Source: Holophagales bacterium
GTDB lineage: Bacteria > Acidobacteriota > Thermoanaerobaculia > Multivoradales > JAGPDF01
Reading direction: 5' to 3'
DNA length: 64,000 bases
Assembly: GCA_016699405.1 (NCBI GenBank)
Contig: CP064972.1
Coordinates: 4,185,501 to 4,249,500 of the forward strand
Shown: one piece after another, positions 1 through 7,915 of the stretch
How the letters are laid out: each line of letters begins with the position of its first letter
Numbering within the stretch: the stretch's first letter is position 1
Notes under the pieces: model-generated
What the model was told of the DNA's origin: nothing
Databases searched by the model: none
The model's input: only the letters and a program-made list of their open reading frames with translations
Made by a program: the position numbers and the translations under genes

Positions 1-1305
1 TCGCTGACCGCGTGGGCCGCCGAGTTCCTCGCCGAAGCGCGCGACGCCGGCTACACGGTCGATGCGGGCGTCGAGGAGCGGGCGCTGCGCGCACTGGCCC
101 AGGCGCTGCGCTCCGACTACTCCGGCTTCCTCGACGGCGAGGCCTGGGCGGAGCGCACCTGGGCGCTACGCGCGCTGGCGCGTTCCGGCAAGTTCGACCC
201 GGCCTACGGCAACGAGCTCGCGCGACGCGCCCAGATGCTCGACCTCGAGAACGTGGCGAGCGTGCTCACCGCGTTCGACCGCGCCGGCAAGGGCGACTCG
301 CCGGCGCTGCCGCCGCTCGAAGAGACGTTGTGGAAGGGGTTCGTCGTGCGGCTCTGGCAGGGTCGGGAGACCTACGGCGGGCTGCAGACCGGCCGGCGCG
401 CCGCAAGCTCGCTCATCCTTCCTTCGGAGACCCGGACGATCGCCGAGATGACGCGCGCGCTCGTTCCGCGTGCTTCCGGAGCCGAAGAGGAGAAGCGGCT
501 GGCCATCCTCAGCGACGCCCTCGTCGCGCTCGGGCGCGGCGATGGCTGGGGCTCGACCAACGCCAACGCCGCGGCGATCCTCGCCCTCTCCGAGCTCCTC
601 GCGCACGGACGGCCCGGCGCACCGGAGGCGAGCGCGACACTGCGCACCGTCGACGGCGAGCGGCACCTCGCGCTTTCCGAGCGCGAGCCGACCGCCTACT
701 GGACGTCGACGCGGCCGGGAGCCGCCGAGCTGATGCTCGCCGCGACAGGAGCCGGCAAGGTCCTGGCGCGCGCCGAGGCGAGCTACCTGCCCGCCGCCGA
801 CGGGAGCCAGGCGGCGGCACGGCGGGACGGCTTCGTGGTCACCCGCGAGCAGCTGGTGCTGCGCGGCGAAGCGGCCCCGGGCAGCGCGATCGTGCCGGAG
901 CGGATCGCTCTCGACCAGCCGGGCAAGAGCGTGGCACTCACCGTCGGCGAGGTGGTCGAAGAGCACGTGCAGGTCGTCAACCCGCAGGACCGCACCTACG
1001 TCGCCGTGGCCGTGCCGCTCGCCGCGGGGTTCGAGCCGCTCAACCCGAACCTCGAGACGGCACCGCCGGAGGCCAAGCCCGCGGGCCAGCTCACCTTGGC
1101 GCCGACCTACGCCTCGTACCTCGACGACCAGGTGACCTGGTACTTCGACTCGCTGCCGAAGGGCACCTACGACTTCTACTTCCGCGTTCGTGCCCAGATC
1201 CCCGGCAGCTTCATCCAGCCGCCGGCCAAGGCCGAGGCGATGTACGACGCCAGCCAGATCGGCACCAGCCCCGGCGCGCGGGTGGAAGTGAGGCCGAAGC
1301 CGTAG
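1..1305 (+). CDS. Alpha-2-macroglobulin family protein, C-terminal part (5' end outside window)
   Basis: The frame is open from base 1 to TAG at 1303-1305, giving the last 434 residues. The first ~200 residues are helical repeats typical of the thioester/complement-like domain. The end matches the last domain of bacterial alpha-2-macroglobulins: a YxxYLDDQVTWYFDSLPKG region, then PGSFIQPPAKAEAMYD, and a C-terminus that follows the family pattern. Bacterial members are periplasmic, often lipid-anchored, and are thought to trap proteases. In E. coli the homologue yfhM sits directly upstream of pbpC; here a pbpC-like gene lies 11.6 kb downstream on the same strand. The thioester site and signal peptide are outside the window, so whether it is active cannot be judged. 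Confidence 0.85.
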   Translation, partial: SLTAWAAEFLAEARDAGYTVDAGVEERALRALAQALRSDYSGFLDGEAWAERTWALRALARSGKFDPAYGNELARRAQMLDLENVASVLTAFDRAGKGDSPALPPLEETLWKGFVVRLWQGRETYGGLQTGRRAASSLILPSETRTIAEMTRALVPRASGAEEEKRLAILSDALVALGRGDGWGSTNANAAAILALSELLAHGRPGAPEASATLRTVDGERHLALSEREPTAYWTSTRPGAAELMLAATGAGKVLARAEASYLPAADGSQAAARRDGFVVTREQLVLRGEAAPGSAIVPERIALDQPGKSVALTVGEVVEEHVQVVNPQDRTYVAVAVPLAAGFEPLNPNLETAPPEAKPAGQLTLAPTYASYLDDQVTWYFDSLPKGTYDFYFRVRAQIPGSFIQPPAKAEAMYDASQIGTSPGARVEVRPKP

Positions 1306-1311
1306 CGAGCG

Positions 1312-1353
1312 GCTGGACGAGGGGCGTCGCTCGCGCGGGGCCTCTCGTCCAGC
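1312..1353 (+). terminator. Hairpin just after the alpha-2-macroglobulin gene
   Basis: Bases 1312-1325 and 1340-1353 form a 14-bp stem with one G-U pair, starting six bases after the stop codon. No U-tract follows, so it is either a Rho-type or 3'-end protecting structure, or a weak terminator. It is called from base pairing only. Confidence 0.35.
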
Positions 1354-1527
1354 ACCGCCGTCGCCGTGTCGCAAATGACTGACGTAGCTCCACTTGCCAA
1401 GTCCCTGGCACCTTTCTTGGCGGGCTGAGGTCGACGCTCGCGGTCACCTCCCGTCCCGTTCTCCAGCAACCCGGCCGATGCCGGTCACCTGGCGGAAGAT
1501 CGCCAAGAAGGATCGAGGCCCGCGGCC

Positions 1528-2358
1528 TCAGACAATCCAGAATCTGACCTGCTGCTCCTCGAGGAAGCTCCGCGCTCCGCTGCCCTGGAGGTAGGCGAGG
1601 GTCGAGAGCGTACCGGCCTCGAGACAGGAACGGGCGACGACGGTGACCGACCGCGGGGCGCCCTGGACCGGCCAGCCGGTGCGTGGGTCGAGGATGTGGC
1701 CGAGGCGCTTGCCGCGCCAACGCACGAAGCGTCGGGCATCGCCGCTGGTCGCCAACCCCGCGCAGGCGAGGTCGAGGCGAACCAGGGCAGCCCGGCCGGA
1801 GCGTTCCGGGTCGTCGATCCCGATGCTCCAGGTGCGGCCGCCCCGTCGGAGATGGCCGACGCAGAGGTCGCCGCCGAAGTTCACCACCGTCGAGGCCGAG
1901 GAGCGAGCGGCGAGCAGCGCCGCCACCCGGTCGACGGCGTACTCCTTGCCGAGGCCGCCGAAGTCGATCTCCATCCCCGCCGGCAGCGTGAGCTCGGGAT
2001 CGCTCCAGCCGACCTTCGACCACCCCACGAGCGCGAGACACTCGCCGATCGCCCGCGCCGACGGGATCTGCGTGCCACCGTCGAACGACCAGATCCGCCG
2101 CAGGACTCCCGAGGTGATGTCGAACCGCCCGCCCGAGAGCTCCCAGCAGGTGGCGGCGTAGTGGAGCAACTGCGCGGTCTCCTCGTCGACGCAGACCGGC
2201 CGGCCCCCTGCGAGATGGATCTGGTGGACGACGCTGTCATCACGATAACGGCTGAACTTGCGCTCGACGCGCCGCGCTTCCTCCGCCGCGATCGCGACGA
2301 GCGCCGTCGCCTCCTCGCGATCGTCGGTGTCGACGAGGACCGAGCAAGGGCTCGCCAT
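1528..2358 (-). CDS. apbE: FAD:protein FMN transferase (ApbE family)
   Basis: ApbE transfers FMN from FAD to a Thr/Ser of exported redox proteins in the periplasm. Family motifs are present: GLGKEYAVD (for GxxKGxxxD), NFGGDL, SGDARR and GHILDPRTG. From ATG 2358 the protein is 276 aa, short at the N-terminus for the family. The same frame stays open upstream to the TGA of the preceding DUF3570 gene (2461-2463), and the reading just upstream (VEDYFVGRFSA before the ATG) looks like family sequence. No in-frame ATG, GTG or TTG lies in those 34 codons. A CTG at 2451, seven bases after GAGG, would give 307 aa. The gene is last in the TlpA-DUF4266-DUF3570 operon. The family call is firm, the start is not. 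Confidence 0.9.
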   Translation of the reverse strand: MASPCSVLVDTDDREEATALVAIAAEEARRVERKFSRYRDDSVVHQIHLAGGRPVCVDEETAQLLHYAATCWELSGGRFDITSGVLRRIWSFDGGTQIPSARAIGECLALVGWSKVGWSDPELTLPAGMEIDFGGLGKEYAVDRVAALLAARSSASTVVNFGGDLCVGHLRRGGRTWSIGIDDPERSGRAALVRLDLACAGLATSGDARRFVRWRGKRLGHILDPRTGWPVQGAPRSVTVVARSCLEAGTLSTLAYLQGSGARSFLEEQQVRFWIV

Positions 2359-2460
2359 CGCCGAGAACCGTCCGACGAAGTAGTCCTCGACGCGCTCGGT
2401 CGCCGGAGGCAGCTCCGGCGACCGGGCGACGTCGTGCGGGCGAGCGGACAGGAGCGGCCC

Positions 2461-3756
2461 TCAGAAGCGGCGCGAGTAGGCAACGACCAGCGCGACGCTG
2501 TTGACTCCCGGCGCCAGGTCGAATCGGCGCTGCACGCCGATCGCGCCGTCCGGCGAGCCGTCCCCCTGTTGCCGGATGTAGTCCGCCCGCACCGTCCATT
2601 CCCCGGGGCTCTCGAACGCCCGGAAGGTGAAGGCGGCTCCCAGGGTGACCGAGCTCAGCTTGCCCAGCCGGTAATCGGCGGTGGCGAACTCCGGCAGATC
2701 GGCCCCTTGGACCAGCCCGGCGGTGAAGAAGTTGGCCGCCGTCTGCTGATAGAGCCGCAGCCGCGGCTCGAGGTACCAGCCGTCGCCGAGGTCGTGTCGG
2801 TACTTCAGCTCGAGGGTGTGGGAGCGCACGTCCCACGAGTCCCAGTAATAGCGGTAGGTGCTGTAGAAGATGTCGTCGGTCAGATGGTAGACCGAGCTCA
2901 GCAGCAGCGAGTTGCGGTCGCGCGTCGACGGCCGCTTGTCGGTGAGCTGGCCGACCGGAACGCCGGTGCGCGGGTCCATCAGGCTGATCACTTTGTACGG
3001 CTCGGTGAGGTAGCCCCGCTCGGCGGTGCGCGAGGCGTCGAGCGCCACCATCCAGCGGCGCGAGAGGATGCGCGACAGGCCGAACAGCACGCTCGTCGAG
3101 CGCTTCGAGTTGTTCCGGTCGACGAGCACGTTGCCGTCGGAAAGACCCTCGGGTGTCCCGCCGAGGGGCGAGACGCGGTCCTCGTTGACGCCGGCTCCGA
3201 CGGTGAGGGTGAAGAGCTTCTGCATCAGGTCGAAGGTGACCTTGCCGTTCGCCCCGAGCGACTCGTAGTCCTTCTCGTGGGAAGCGTGCAACCCGATCGT
3301 CGAGGCCGCGAGCCTGCCGAGAGGCGCCTGCCATTCGCCGTCGAGCGCCACGCGCTGGTCCTGAAAGTCGTTCAACGGGATCTCTCCGGCGGCCGAGGTG
3401 GTGACGCGACCGGAGGCACTCGTGTGCGTCTGCACGCTGCCCGACGGCAGCGCGCCCGTCGGCGAGGCGCCGGTGATCACGTCCACGGTGAGCTGCCCCG
3501 AGAGCGACTGCCCGTTGCCGAACAGGCGCGACGCGCGCACGATCGGTTCGTAGACCTGCGCCCGGCCCTGCTCGCCGTAGAGCAGGGTCGTGATGTCGAG
3601 CTGGTTGGCCGGCTGCGTCGACTCGGCCGAGGCGGCCGCGGGAACCAGCAGCAACGCGAGCGCTGCCTTGCCCAGTCGGTCGCGGAGCGACGGCGTGACC
3701 TCGCCGCCCGGAGCCGGCGCGGTGGCGGCTGCGGCGTCTCTTTCCTCTAGTTGCAT
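2461..3756 (-). CDS. DUF3570 outer-membrane barrel protein with flavinylation-type motif
   Basis: 431 aa. An N-terminal leader (hydrophobic stretch about residues 28-46, ending ASAES) is followed by a long run of alternating aromatic beta-strands and a C-terminal Phe (SRRF), as in outer-membrane barrels. The overall sequence matches DUF3570 proteins. Residues 92-98 read DVITGAS, which fits the D-x-x-[ST]-G-A-[ST] signature modified by ApbE, so Thr95 may carry covalent FMN (inference). The start at 3756 overlaps the DUF4266 gene by 10 bp, and the stop is in the same frame as ApbE downstream. I infer a periplasmic or outer-membrane electron-transfer role from the partners. The alternative is a plain structural barrel that uses ApbE only by association. 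Confidence 0.85.
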   Translation of the reverse strand: MQLEERDAAAATAPAPGGEVTPSLRDRLGKAALALLLVPAAASAESTQPANQLDITTLLYGEQGRAQVYEPIVRASRLFGNGQSLSGQLTVDVITGASPTGALPSGSVQTHTSASGRVTTSAAGEIPLNDFQDQRVALDGEWQAPLGRLAASTIGLHASHEKDYESLGANGKVTFDLMQKLFTLTVGAGVNEDRVSPLGGTPEGLSDGNVLVDRNNSKRSTSVLFGLSRILSRRWMVALDASRTAERGYLTEPYKVISLMDPRTGVPVGQLTDKRPSTRDRNSLLLSSVYHLTDDIFYSTYRYYWDSWDVRSHTLELKYRHDLGDGWYLEPRLRLYQQTAANFFTAGLVQGADLPEFATADYRLGKLSSVTLGAAFTFRAFESPGEWTVRADYIRQQGDGSPDGAIGVQRRFDLAPGVNSVALVVAYSRRF

Positions 3757-3977
3757 CCGCAGCCTCCGCCTCCGACGTCCTGACCGCCCATCGACGCCTC
3801 CTTGCTGAAGTAGATGTGGTCGTCGATGCCGCGCAGCATCGGGCAGGGATTGAACCGCATCCCCTTCTCGGCGAGCAGGTCACGGTCCCACGGACGCACG
3901 CTCGCGCACCCGGCGAGCGCACCGGCGAGAAGCAGCGTGGCGGCTGCACGCGGCAGCCAGGTCGACAGGTCTCTCAT
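3747..3977 (-). CDS. DUF4266 small lipoprotein
   Basis: 76 aa. A short signal peptide ends in the lipobox LAGC (Cys24), so the mature protein should be lipid-anchored. The body WDRDLLAEKGMRFNP and a Gly/Cys-rich tail (GGGGCGCN) match the DUF4266 family, which is known to accompany DUF3570. The start ATG (3975-3977) overlaps the TlpA stop as ATGA, and its end overlaps the DUF3570 start by 10 bp, so the three are translationally coupled. The two tail cysteines could bind metal or form a disulfide that the neighbouring thioredoxin acts on (inference). The function of the family is not known to me. Confidence 0.85.
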   Translation of the reverse strand: MRDLSTWLPRAAATLLLAGALAGCASVRPWDRDLLAEKGMRFNPCPMLRGIDDHIYFSKEASMGGQDVGGGGCGCN

Positions 3978-4624
3978 CTCGCGACGGCCTCCTCGATCCG
4001 TCTCTCGATCGCTTCCTCGTCTCGCACGGCGAATCCGGCATGTTCGAACACGATCCGGCCGTGGCGGTCGACGACATAGCTCGACGGCATGGTCGAGACG
4101 CCGTACGCCTCCGCCGTCGTGCCTGCCGGGTCGAAGGCCACGGTGAAGCTGGGCGAGAACTCGCGCAGAAAGGCCGCGGCCGGCTCCCGCCGCTTGTCGA
4201 GATTGATCGCCACGACCACCAGACCGGACGAGCGGTAGCGCTCGGCCATCGTCGACAGCCAGGGGAACGACTGCCGGCACGGTCCACACCACGAGGCCCA
4301 GAAGTCGATCAAGACCACCTTGCCGCGCAGCGACTCGAGCGAGACCGGTCCGCGCTCGGTCGGCAGGTCGAAGGCCGCCGCGGACGCCGGCACGGTTGCC
4401 GCGGCCCCCTCCGGAGGACGGCGGCGCGCCTCGGCGGGCGGCGCCAGGAGCGTCGTGAGGAGCAGGAGGGTGAGTCTGGCGAGCGAGCGGATCCCGTGGG
4501 CTTCGCGGCGAAGCGATCGGGTGGAGGAAAAGAGAGCGGTGCGCACGGGTTGGCGCGGCGAGCAAGAGCGGTGCCAGGCCGACGACGCCGAAAGGGCACC
4601 GCTCGCGGGGTCCGATGTCGTCAT
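3974..4624 (-). CDS. TlpA-type periplasmic thioredoxin
   Basis: 216 aa from the chosen start. A hydrophobic export segment lies at about residues 46-66 (LARLTLLLLTTLLAPPAEA). The redox fold follows, with FWASWCGPC (CGPC at 113-116), the conserved cis-Pro in STMP (Pro180) and a VVDRHGRIV strand, as in TlpA/ResA proteins. The start at 4624 has GGAG ten bases upstream. ATG 4660 and GTG 4546 are also in frame, and the latter would give a more usual signal peptide. It is first in the operon with DUF4266, DUF3570 and apbE. Its likely role is to reduce or isomerise disulfides in those exported partners. Confidence 0.88.
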   Translation of the reverse strand: MTTSDPASGALSASSAWHRSCSPRQPVRTALFSSTRSLRREAHGIRSLARLTLLLLTTLLAPPAEARRRPPEGAAATVPASAAAFDLPTERGPVSLESLRGKVVLIDFWASWCGPCRQSFPWLSTMAERYRSSGLVVVAINLDKRREPAAAFLREFSPSFTVAFDPAGTTAEAYGVSTMPSSYVVDRHGRIVFEHAGFAVRDEEAIERRIEEAVAR

Positions 4625-4707
4625 CCCGGGACAGCTCCGTCGCTTTTCGAGACGGTGCATCGAGGGACAGCAGGTCGATCTCGCGATGGCGGAAGGGTCG
4701 AGCCGTC

Positions 4708-4736
4708 TTGACCGGATGGTGGTCCTCCTCTACGCT
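4708..4736 (+). promoter_or_regulatory. Putative sigma-70 promoter of proBA
   Basis: TTGACC (4708-4713), 17-bp spacer, TACGCT (4731-4736). The -10 keeps the most conserved T, A and final T. Transcription from here would start near 4743 and give a leader of about 158 nt that includes the terminator at 4845-4879 before proB. Confidence 0.4.
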
Positions 4737-4844
4737 GATTGGCGATGTCGCCCGGGTCGCGCCCTCTTGCCGAGCTCTTCGCACCTGGTCCGCGGAGCCC
4801 AGGGCGAGCGGCAGGTTGACCATGCGGGCGATCGCGCCAATCGC

Positions 4845-4879
4845 AACCCCCGGGAACGACGAGCACCCGGGGGTTTTTA
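4845..4879 (+). terminator. Intrinsic terminator in the proB leader (possible attenuator)
   Basis: A perfect 10-bp stem is formed by 4845-4854 and 4866-4875 (aacccccggg / cccgggggtt) with an 11-nt loop, and the T-run spans 4874-4878. It is the clearest Rho-independent terminator in the window. It points along the plus strand and ends 22 bases before the proB ATG, while no plus-strand gene lies upstream after the presumed promoter at 4708. It may therefore regulate proBA by attenuation. Confidence 0.7.
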
Positions 4880-4900
4880 GTTTCTCGGAGTGAACCCGAA

Positions 4901-6082
4901 ATGAACGGATCGGCAATCCCGAAAGCGGCGGACCGAGACCTGGCCGACCGCCCGGAGATCGCCGCCGCGCAGCGCGTCGTGATCAAAGTCGGCACGCGCG
5001 TGCTCACCGGCGACGACGGCGGCCTCGCGCTGTCGCGTCTCTTCGCCCTCGTCGAGACGGCGGCGCGGCTGCGACGTCGCGGGCGCGAAGTGCTGATCGT
5101 CAGCTCGGGCGCCGTCGGGCTCGGGCGCGACGCACTGGGTCTCGCCACGAGCCCGCTCGAGCTCGCCGAGCGTCAGGCCTGCGCCGCCGTCGGCCAGTGC
5201 CGGCTGATGGCGCTCTACGACGCGGGCTTCGCCCGGCTCGGCCTGGTCTGCGCCCAGGTGCTGCTCACCCAGAGCGATTTCGACGATCGCGCCCGCTATC
5301 TCGCCCTGCGCGACACGCTGACCGCACTGCTGCGTCACGGCGTGGTGCCGGTGATCAACGAAAACGACACCGTCTCGACCGAAGAGCTCGCCTTCGTCGG
5401 CGCCGCTCACGGCGAACGCCCGGTGTTCGGCGACAACGACCGACTGGCGGCGCTCGTCGCCACCAAGCTCGGCGCCGAGCTGCTGCTGCTCGCCACCGAC
5501 GTCGAAGGCCTCTACGACCGCGACCCACGAGAGCCCGGCGCCCGTCTCGTCGAACGGCTCGACGACCCGGCGACGCTCGATGGCGTCCTCCCGGGAGCGG
5601 CGAGCGGCGGCTCCGGGCGCGGCGGCATCCGTAGCAAGGTCGACTCGGCCTGGATCGCCGCGCGCTCAGGCTGCCACGCGGTGATCGCCTCGGGGCGCCG
5701 GCCCGGCGCGCTCGACGCGGTGCTCGACGGCGCGACGGTCGGGACGTGGTTCCCGGCTCACGCCGGGGCGCTGCCGGCTCGTCACCGCTGGCTGGCGTTC
5801 GCCACCGCGCCGCGCGGCGTCCTCCATCTCGACGCCGGCGCCGTCGCTGCCCTGCGCGAGCGCGGCGCGTCGCTGCTCGCTCGCGGCGTCACCCGCGTCG
5901 ACGGCGAGTTCGAGCGCGGCGAGGCAGTCGACCTGGTCGGCCCGGACCGCCGCCGCGTCGGCCGCGGCATCGTCTACTGCGACGCCGCCGCCGCTCGCGC
6001 CTGGAGCGCCGGCCAGGCGCCGGATGGGGTGCGCAACCACCACGCGCTGATCCACCGCGATCATCTGGTGCTCGAGCCATGA
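4901..6082 (+). CDS. proB: Glutamate 5-kinase
   Basis: 393 aa. ProB phosphorylates glutamate to gamma-glutamyl phosphate, the first step of proline synthesis, in the cytoplasm. The amino-acid kinase domain runs from residue ~25 (VVIKVGTRVLTGDDGG) through SSGAVGLGR, NENDTVSTEEL and FGDNDRLAALVA to GRGGIRSKVDSA. A PUA domain occupies the last ~100 residues, which is the full-length bacterial form. GGAG lies ten bases before the ATG. The stop overlaps the proA start (ATGA), so the two are coupled. A terminator sits immediately upstream in the leader. Confidence 0.96.
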   Translation: MNGSAIPKAADRDLADRPEIAAAQRVVIKVGTRVLTGDDGGLALSRLFALVETAARLRRRGREVLIVSSGAVGLGRDALGLATSPLELAERQACAAVGQCRLMALYDAGFARLGLVCAQVLLTQSDFDDRARYLALRDTLTALLRHGVVPVINENDTVSTEELAFVGAAHGERPVFGDNDRLAALVATKLGAELLLLATDVEGLYDRDPREPGARLVERLDDPATLDGVLPGAASGGSGRGGIRSKVDSAWIAARSGCHAVIASGRRPGALDAVLDGATVGTWFPAHAGALPARHRWLAFATAPRGVLHLDAGAVAALRERGASLLARGVTRVDGEFERGEAVDLVGPDRRRVGRGIVYCDAAAARAWSAGQAPDGVRNHHALIHRDHLVLEP

Positions 6083-7377
6083 GCCCGGCCGAGCTCGTCG
6101 CGCTCGCTCGTGACGCTCGACGCGCCCAGCGTCGGCTCGCCGCCGGCGGCGGCGAGCGGCGGACCGCGGTGCTGCGCCGCCTGGCCGAACGGCTCACCAC
6201 GCACCAGGAGGAGCTGATCGCGGAGAACCGCGCCGACGTCGACGAGGCCGAGCGCCAGGGCCTGGCGCGGCCGCTGCTCGACCGCCTGCGGCTCGGCGCC
6301 GGCAAGCTCGCCGTCCTCGGCCAGGGCCTCGAAACCCTGGCGGCGGCTGGCGACCCCGTCGGTCGCGTCCTGCGCGCCACCGAGCTCGACGAAGGCCTCG
6401 TCCTGCGCCAGGTCACGAGCCCGCTCGGCGTGCTGCTGGTGATCTTCGAGAGCCGCCCCGACGCCGTGGTGCAGATCGGCGCGCTGGCGTTGCGCGCCGG
6501 CGATGCGGTCCTCCTCAAGGGGGGCGCCGAGGCCACGCGCTCCAATCGCGCCCTCGTCGGTTGCCTGCGCGCCGCGCTGGCCGACGAAGGGTTGGACCCC
6601 GCCGCCGTCACCCTCGTCGAAGGTCGCGACGCCGTGCACGGCCTTCTCGCCCTCGACCACGAGATCGACCTGGTGATCCCGCGGGGCTCGAGCGAGCTCG
6701 TGCGCACGGTGCAGGCGGCCACCCGGATTCCCGTGCTCGGACACGCCGAGGGCATCTGCCATCTCTACCTCGACGCGGCGGCCGACCCCGACAAGGCGCT
6801 GCGCCTCGCCATCGACGGCAAGTGCGACGCGCCGTCGGCCTGCAATGCCACCGAGACGCTGCTGGTCCATCGCGCCTTCCTGCCGCTCCTGCCGGCGCTC
6901 GGTGCGGCGTTCGCCGCCCTCGGCGTCGAGTTGCGGGCCGACGACGAGGCACTCGCCGTGCTGCCGGTGGCCATGCCGGCCGGCGAGCGCGACGGGGCGA
7001 CCGAGTACGGCGACCTGATTCTCGCCGTGCGCACCGTCAGCTCGCTCGACGAGGCGGTGGCGTGGATCCACGAGCACGGCTCGGCGCACACCGACGCGAT
7101 CGTCACCGAAGACCGCGTCGCCGCCGCCCGATTTCTCGCCGAGGTCGACTCGGCCTCGGTCTTCGTCAACGCGTCGACGCGCTTCGCCGACGGGTTCCGC
7201 TACGGACTGGGCGCCGAGGTCGGGATCAGCACCTCACGCCTCCACGCCCGCGGCCCGGTCGGCGTCGAGGGTCTGCTCACCACGCGCTGGCTGCTCGAGG
7301 GCGATGGCCACGTTGCCGGCGACTACGCTCCCGGTCGACGCACCTTCCGCCACCGGCCGCTCGCGCCCGCACCGTAA
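6079..7377 (+). CDS. proA: Gamma-glutamyl phosphate reductase
   Basis: 432 aa. ProA reduces gamma-glutamyl phosphate to glutamate semialdehyde with NADPH, following ProB. The aldehyde-dehydrogenase fold is clear: PLGVLLVIFESRPDAVVQI, KGGAEATRSN, VIPRGSSELV, and the catalytic Cys in SACNATETLLVH. The last part contains SVFVNASTRFADGFRYGLG and the terminal EGLLTTRWLL typical of ProA. The start overlaps the proB stop by four bases. No proC is seen in the window. Confidence 0.96.
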   Translation: MSPAELVALARDARRAQRRLAAGGGERRTAVLRRLAERLTTHQEELIAENRADVDEAERQGLARPLLDRLRLGAGKLAVLGQGLETLAAAGDPVGRVLRATELDEGLVLRQVTSPLGVLLVIFESRPDAVVQIGALALRAGDAVLLKGGAEATRSNRALVGCLRAALADEGLDPAAVTLVEGRDAVHGLLALDHEIDLVIPRGSSELVRTVQAATRIPVLGHAEGICHLYLDAAADPDKALRLAIDGKCDAPSACNATETLLVHRAFLPLLPALGAAFAALGVELRADDEALAVLPVAMPAGERDGATEYGDLILAVRTVSSLDEAVAWIHEHGSAHTDAIVTEDRVAAARFLAEVDSASVFVNASTRFADGFRYGLGAEVGISTSRLHARGPVGVEGLLTTRWLLEGDGHVAGDYAPGRRTFRHRPLAPAP

Positions 7378-7417
7378 CCTCTCGGTTGTCGAACGGCTCC
7401 CGCCGGCGCTGCGCCGC

Positions 7418-7894
7418 TTACTCGGCGAGGTCCTGCTCCAGTCGGGAGCGCCAGCCTTCGACGGTCGAGCGATCCGAGGCGCCGGGATAGAAGCGCCCCG
7501 GGGCGAACAGTGAGAGCTTCTCGCCACCGCGCAGCGTCAGGACCAGGAAGTGCTGCATGACGTCGCTCGACCGCTTCCCGAGCGAGCCGACCCCGACGCC
7601 GAGCACCTCCGAGAACTCGATCGTCCGGCGCTTCGTGGCGAAACGACCGCTGTCCTCGATGGTGATCCGACGCTCGCGCGGGTCGATCGTCACGCGCTGC
7701 CGACCTCCAGTGACGAGACCGGCGACACCGATCGCCAACAGGAGAAGACCCAGCGCGAATCCGGCACGCGCGTTCGGGCCTCCGGCGTCGAGGTGGCGAA
7801 AGCCGACCACCAGCAGGAGGCCGACCGCGGTCGACAGCAAGGCCGTGCCGGTCTGTTTGGCGGGACTGCTCTGCGCTCCCCAGGCCTCCCTCAC
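7418..7894 (-). CDS. Membrane protein with PH-like cytoplasmic domain, unknown function
   Basis: 158 aa. Two hydrophobic helices (about residues 17-35 and 45-65) are followed by a soluble domain of short beta-strands (RVTIDPRERRITIEDSGR) and an Arg/Glu-rich end. This layout resembles bacterial PH-like/YdbS-type membrane proteins, but I recognise no specific family. It lies 21 bp downstream of the kinase gene on the same strand, so the two may share a transcript. It converges with proA. Confidence 0.6.
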   Translation of the reverse strand: MREAWGAQSSPAKQTGTALLSTAVGLLLVVGFRHLDAGGPNARAGFALGLLLLAIGVAGLVTGGRQRVTIDPRERRITIEDSGRFATKRRTIEFSEVLGVGVGSLGKRSSDVMQHFLVLTLRGGEKLSLFAPGRFYPGASDRSTVEGWRSRLEQDLAE

Positions 7895-7915
7895 CGAGCC
7901 CTCCTCCGATCGTGA

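Noticed and set aside
4745..4819. Pro-containing short frame as a proline leader peptide for proBA
   Set aside because: Five of 24 codons are Pro but CCN codons are frequent at this G+C, they are not clustered and no Shine-Dalgarno precedes the ATG. It is kept only as an option in the leader finding.
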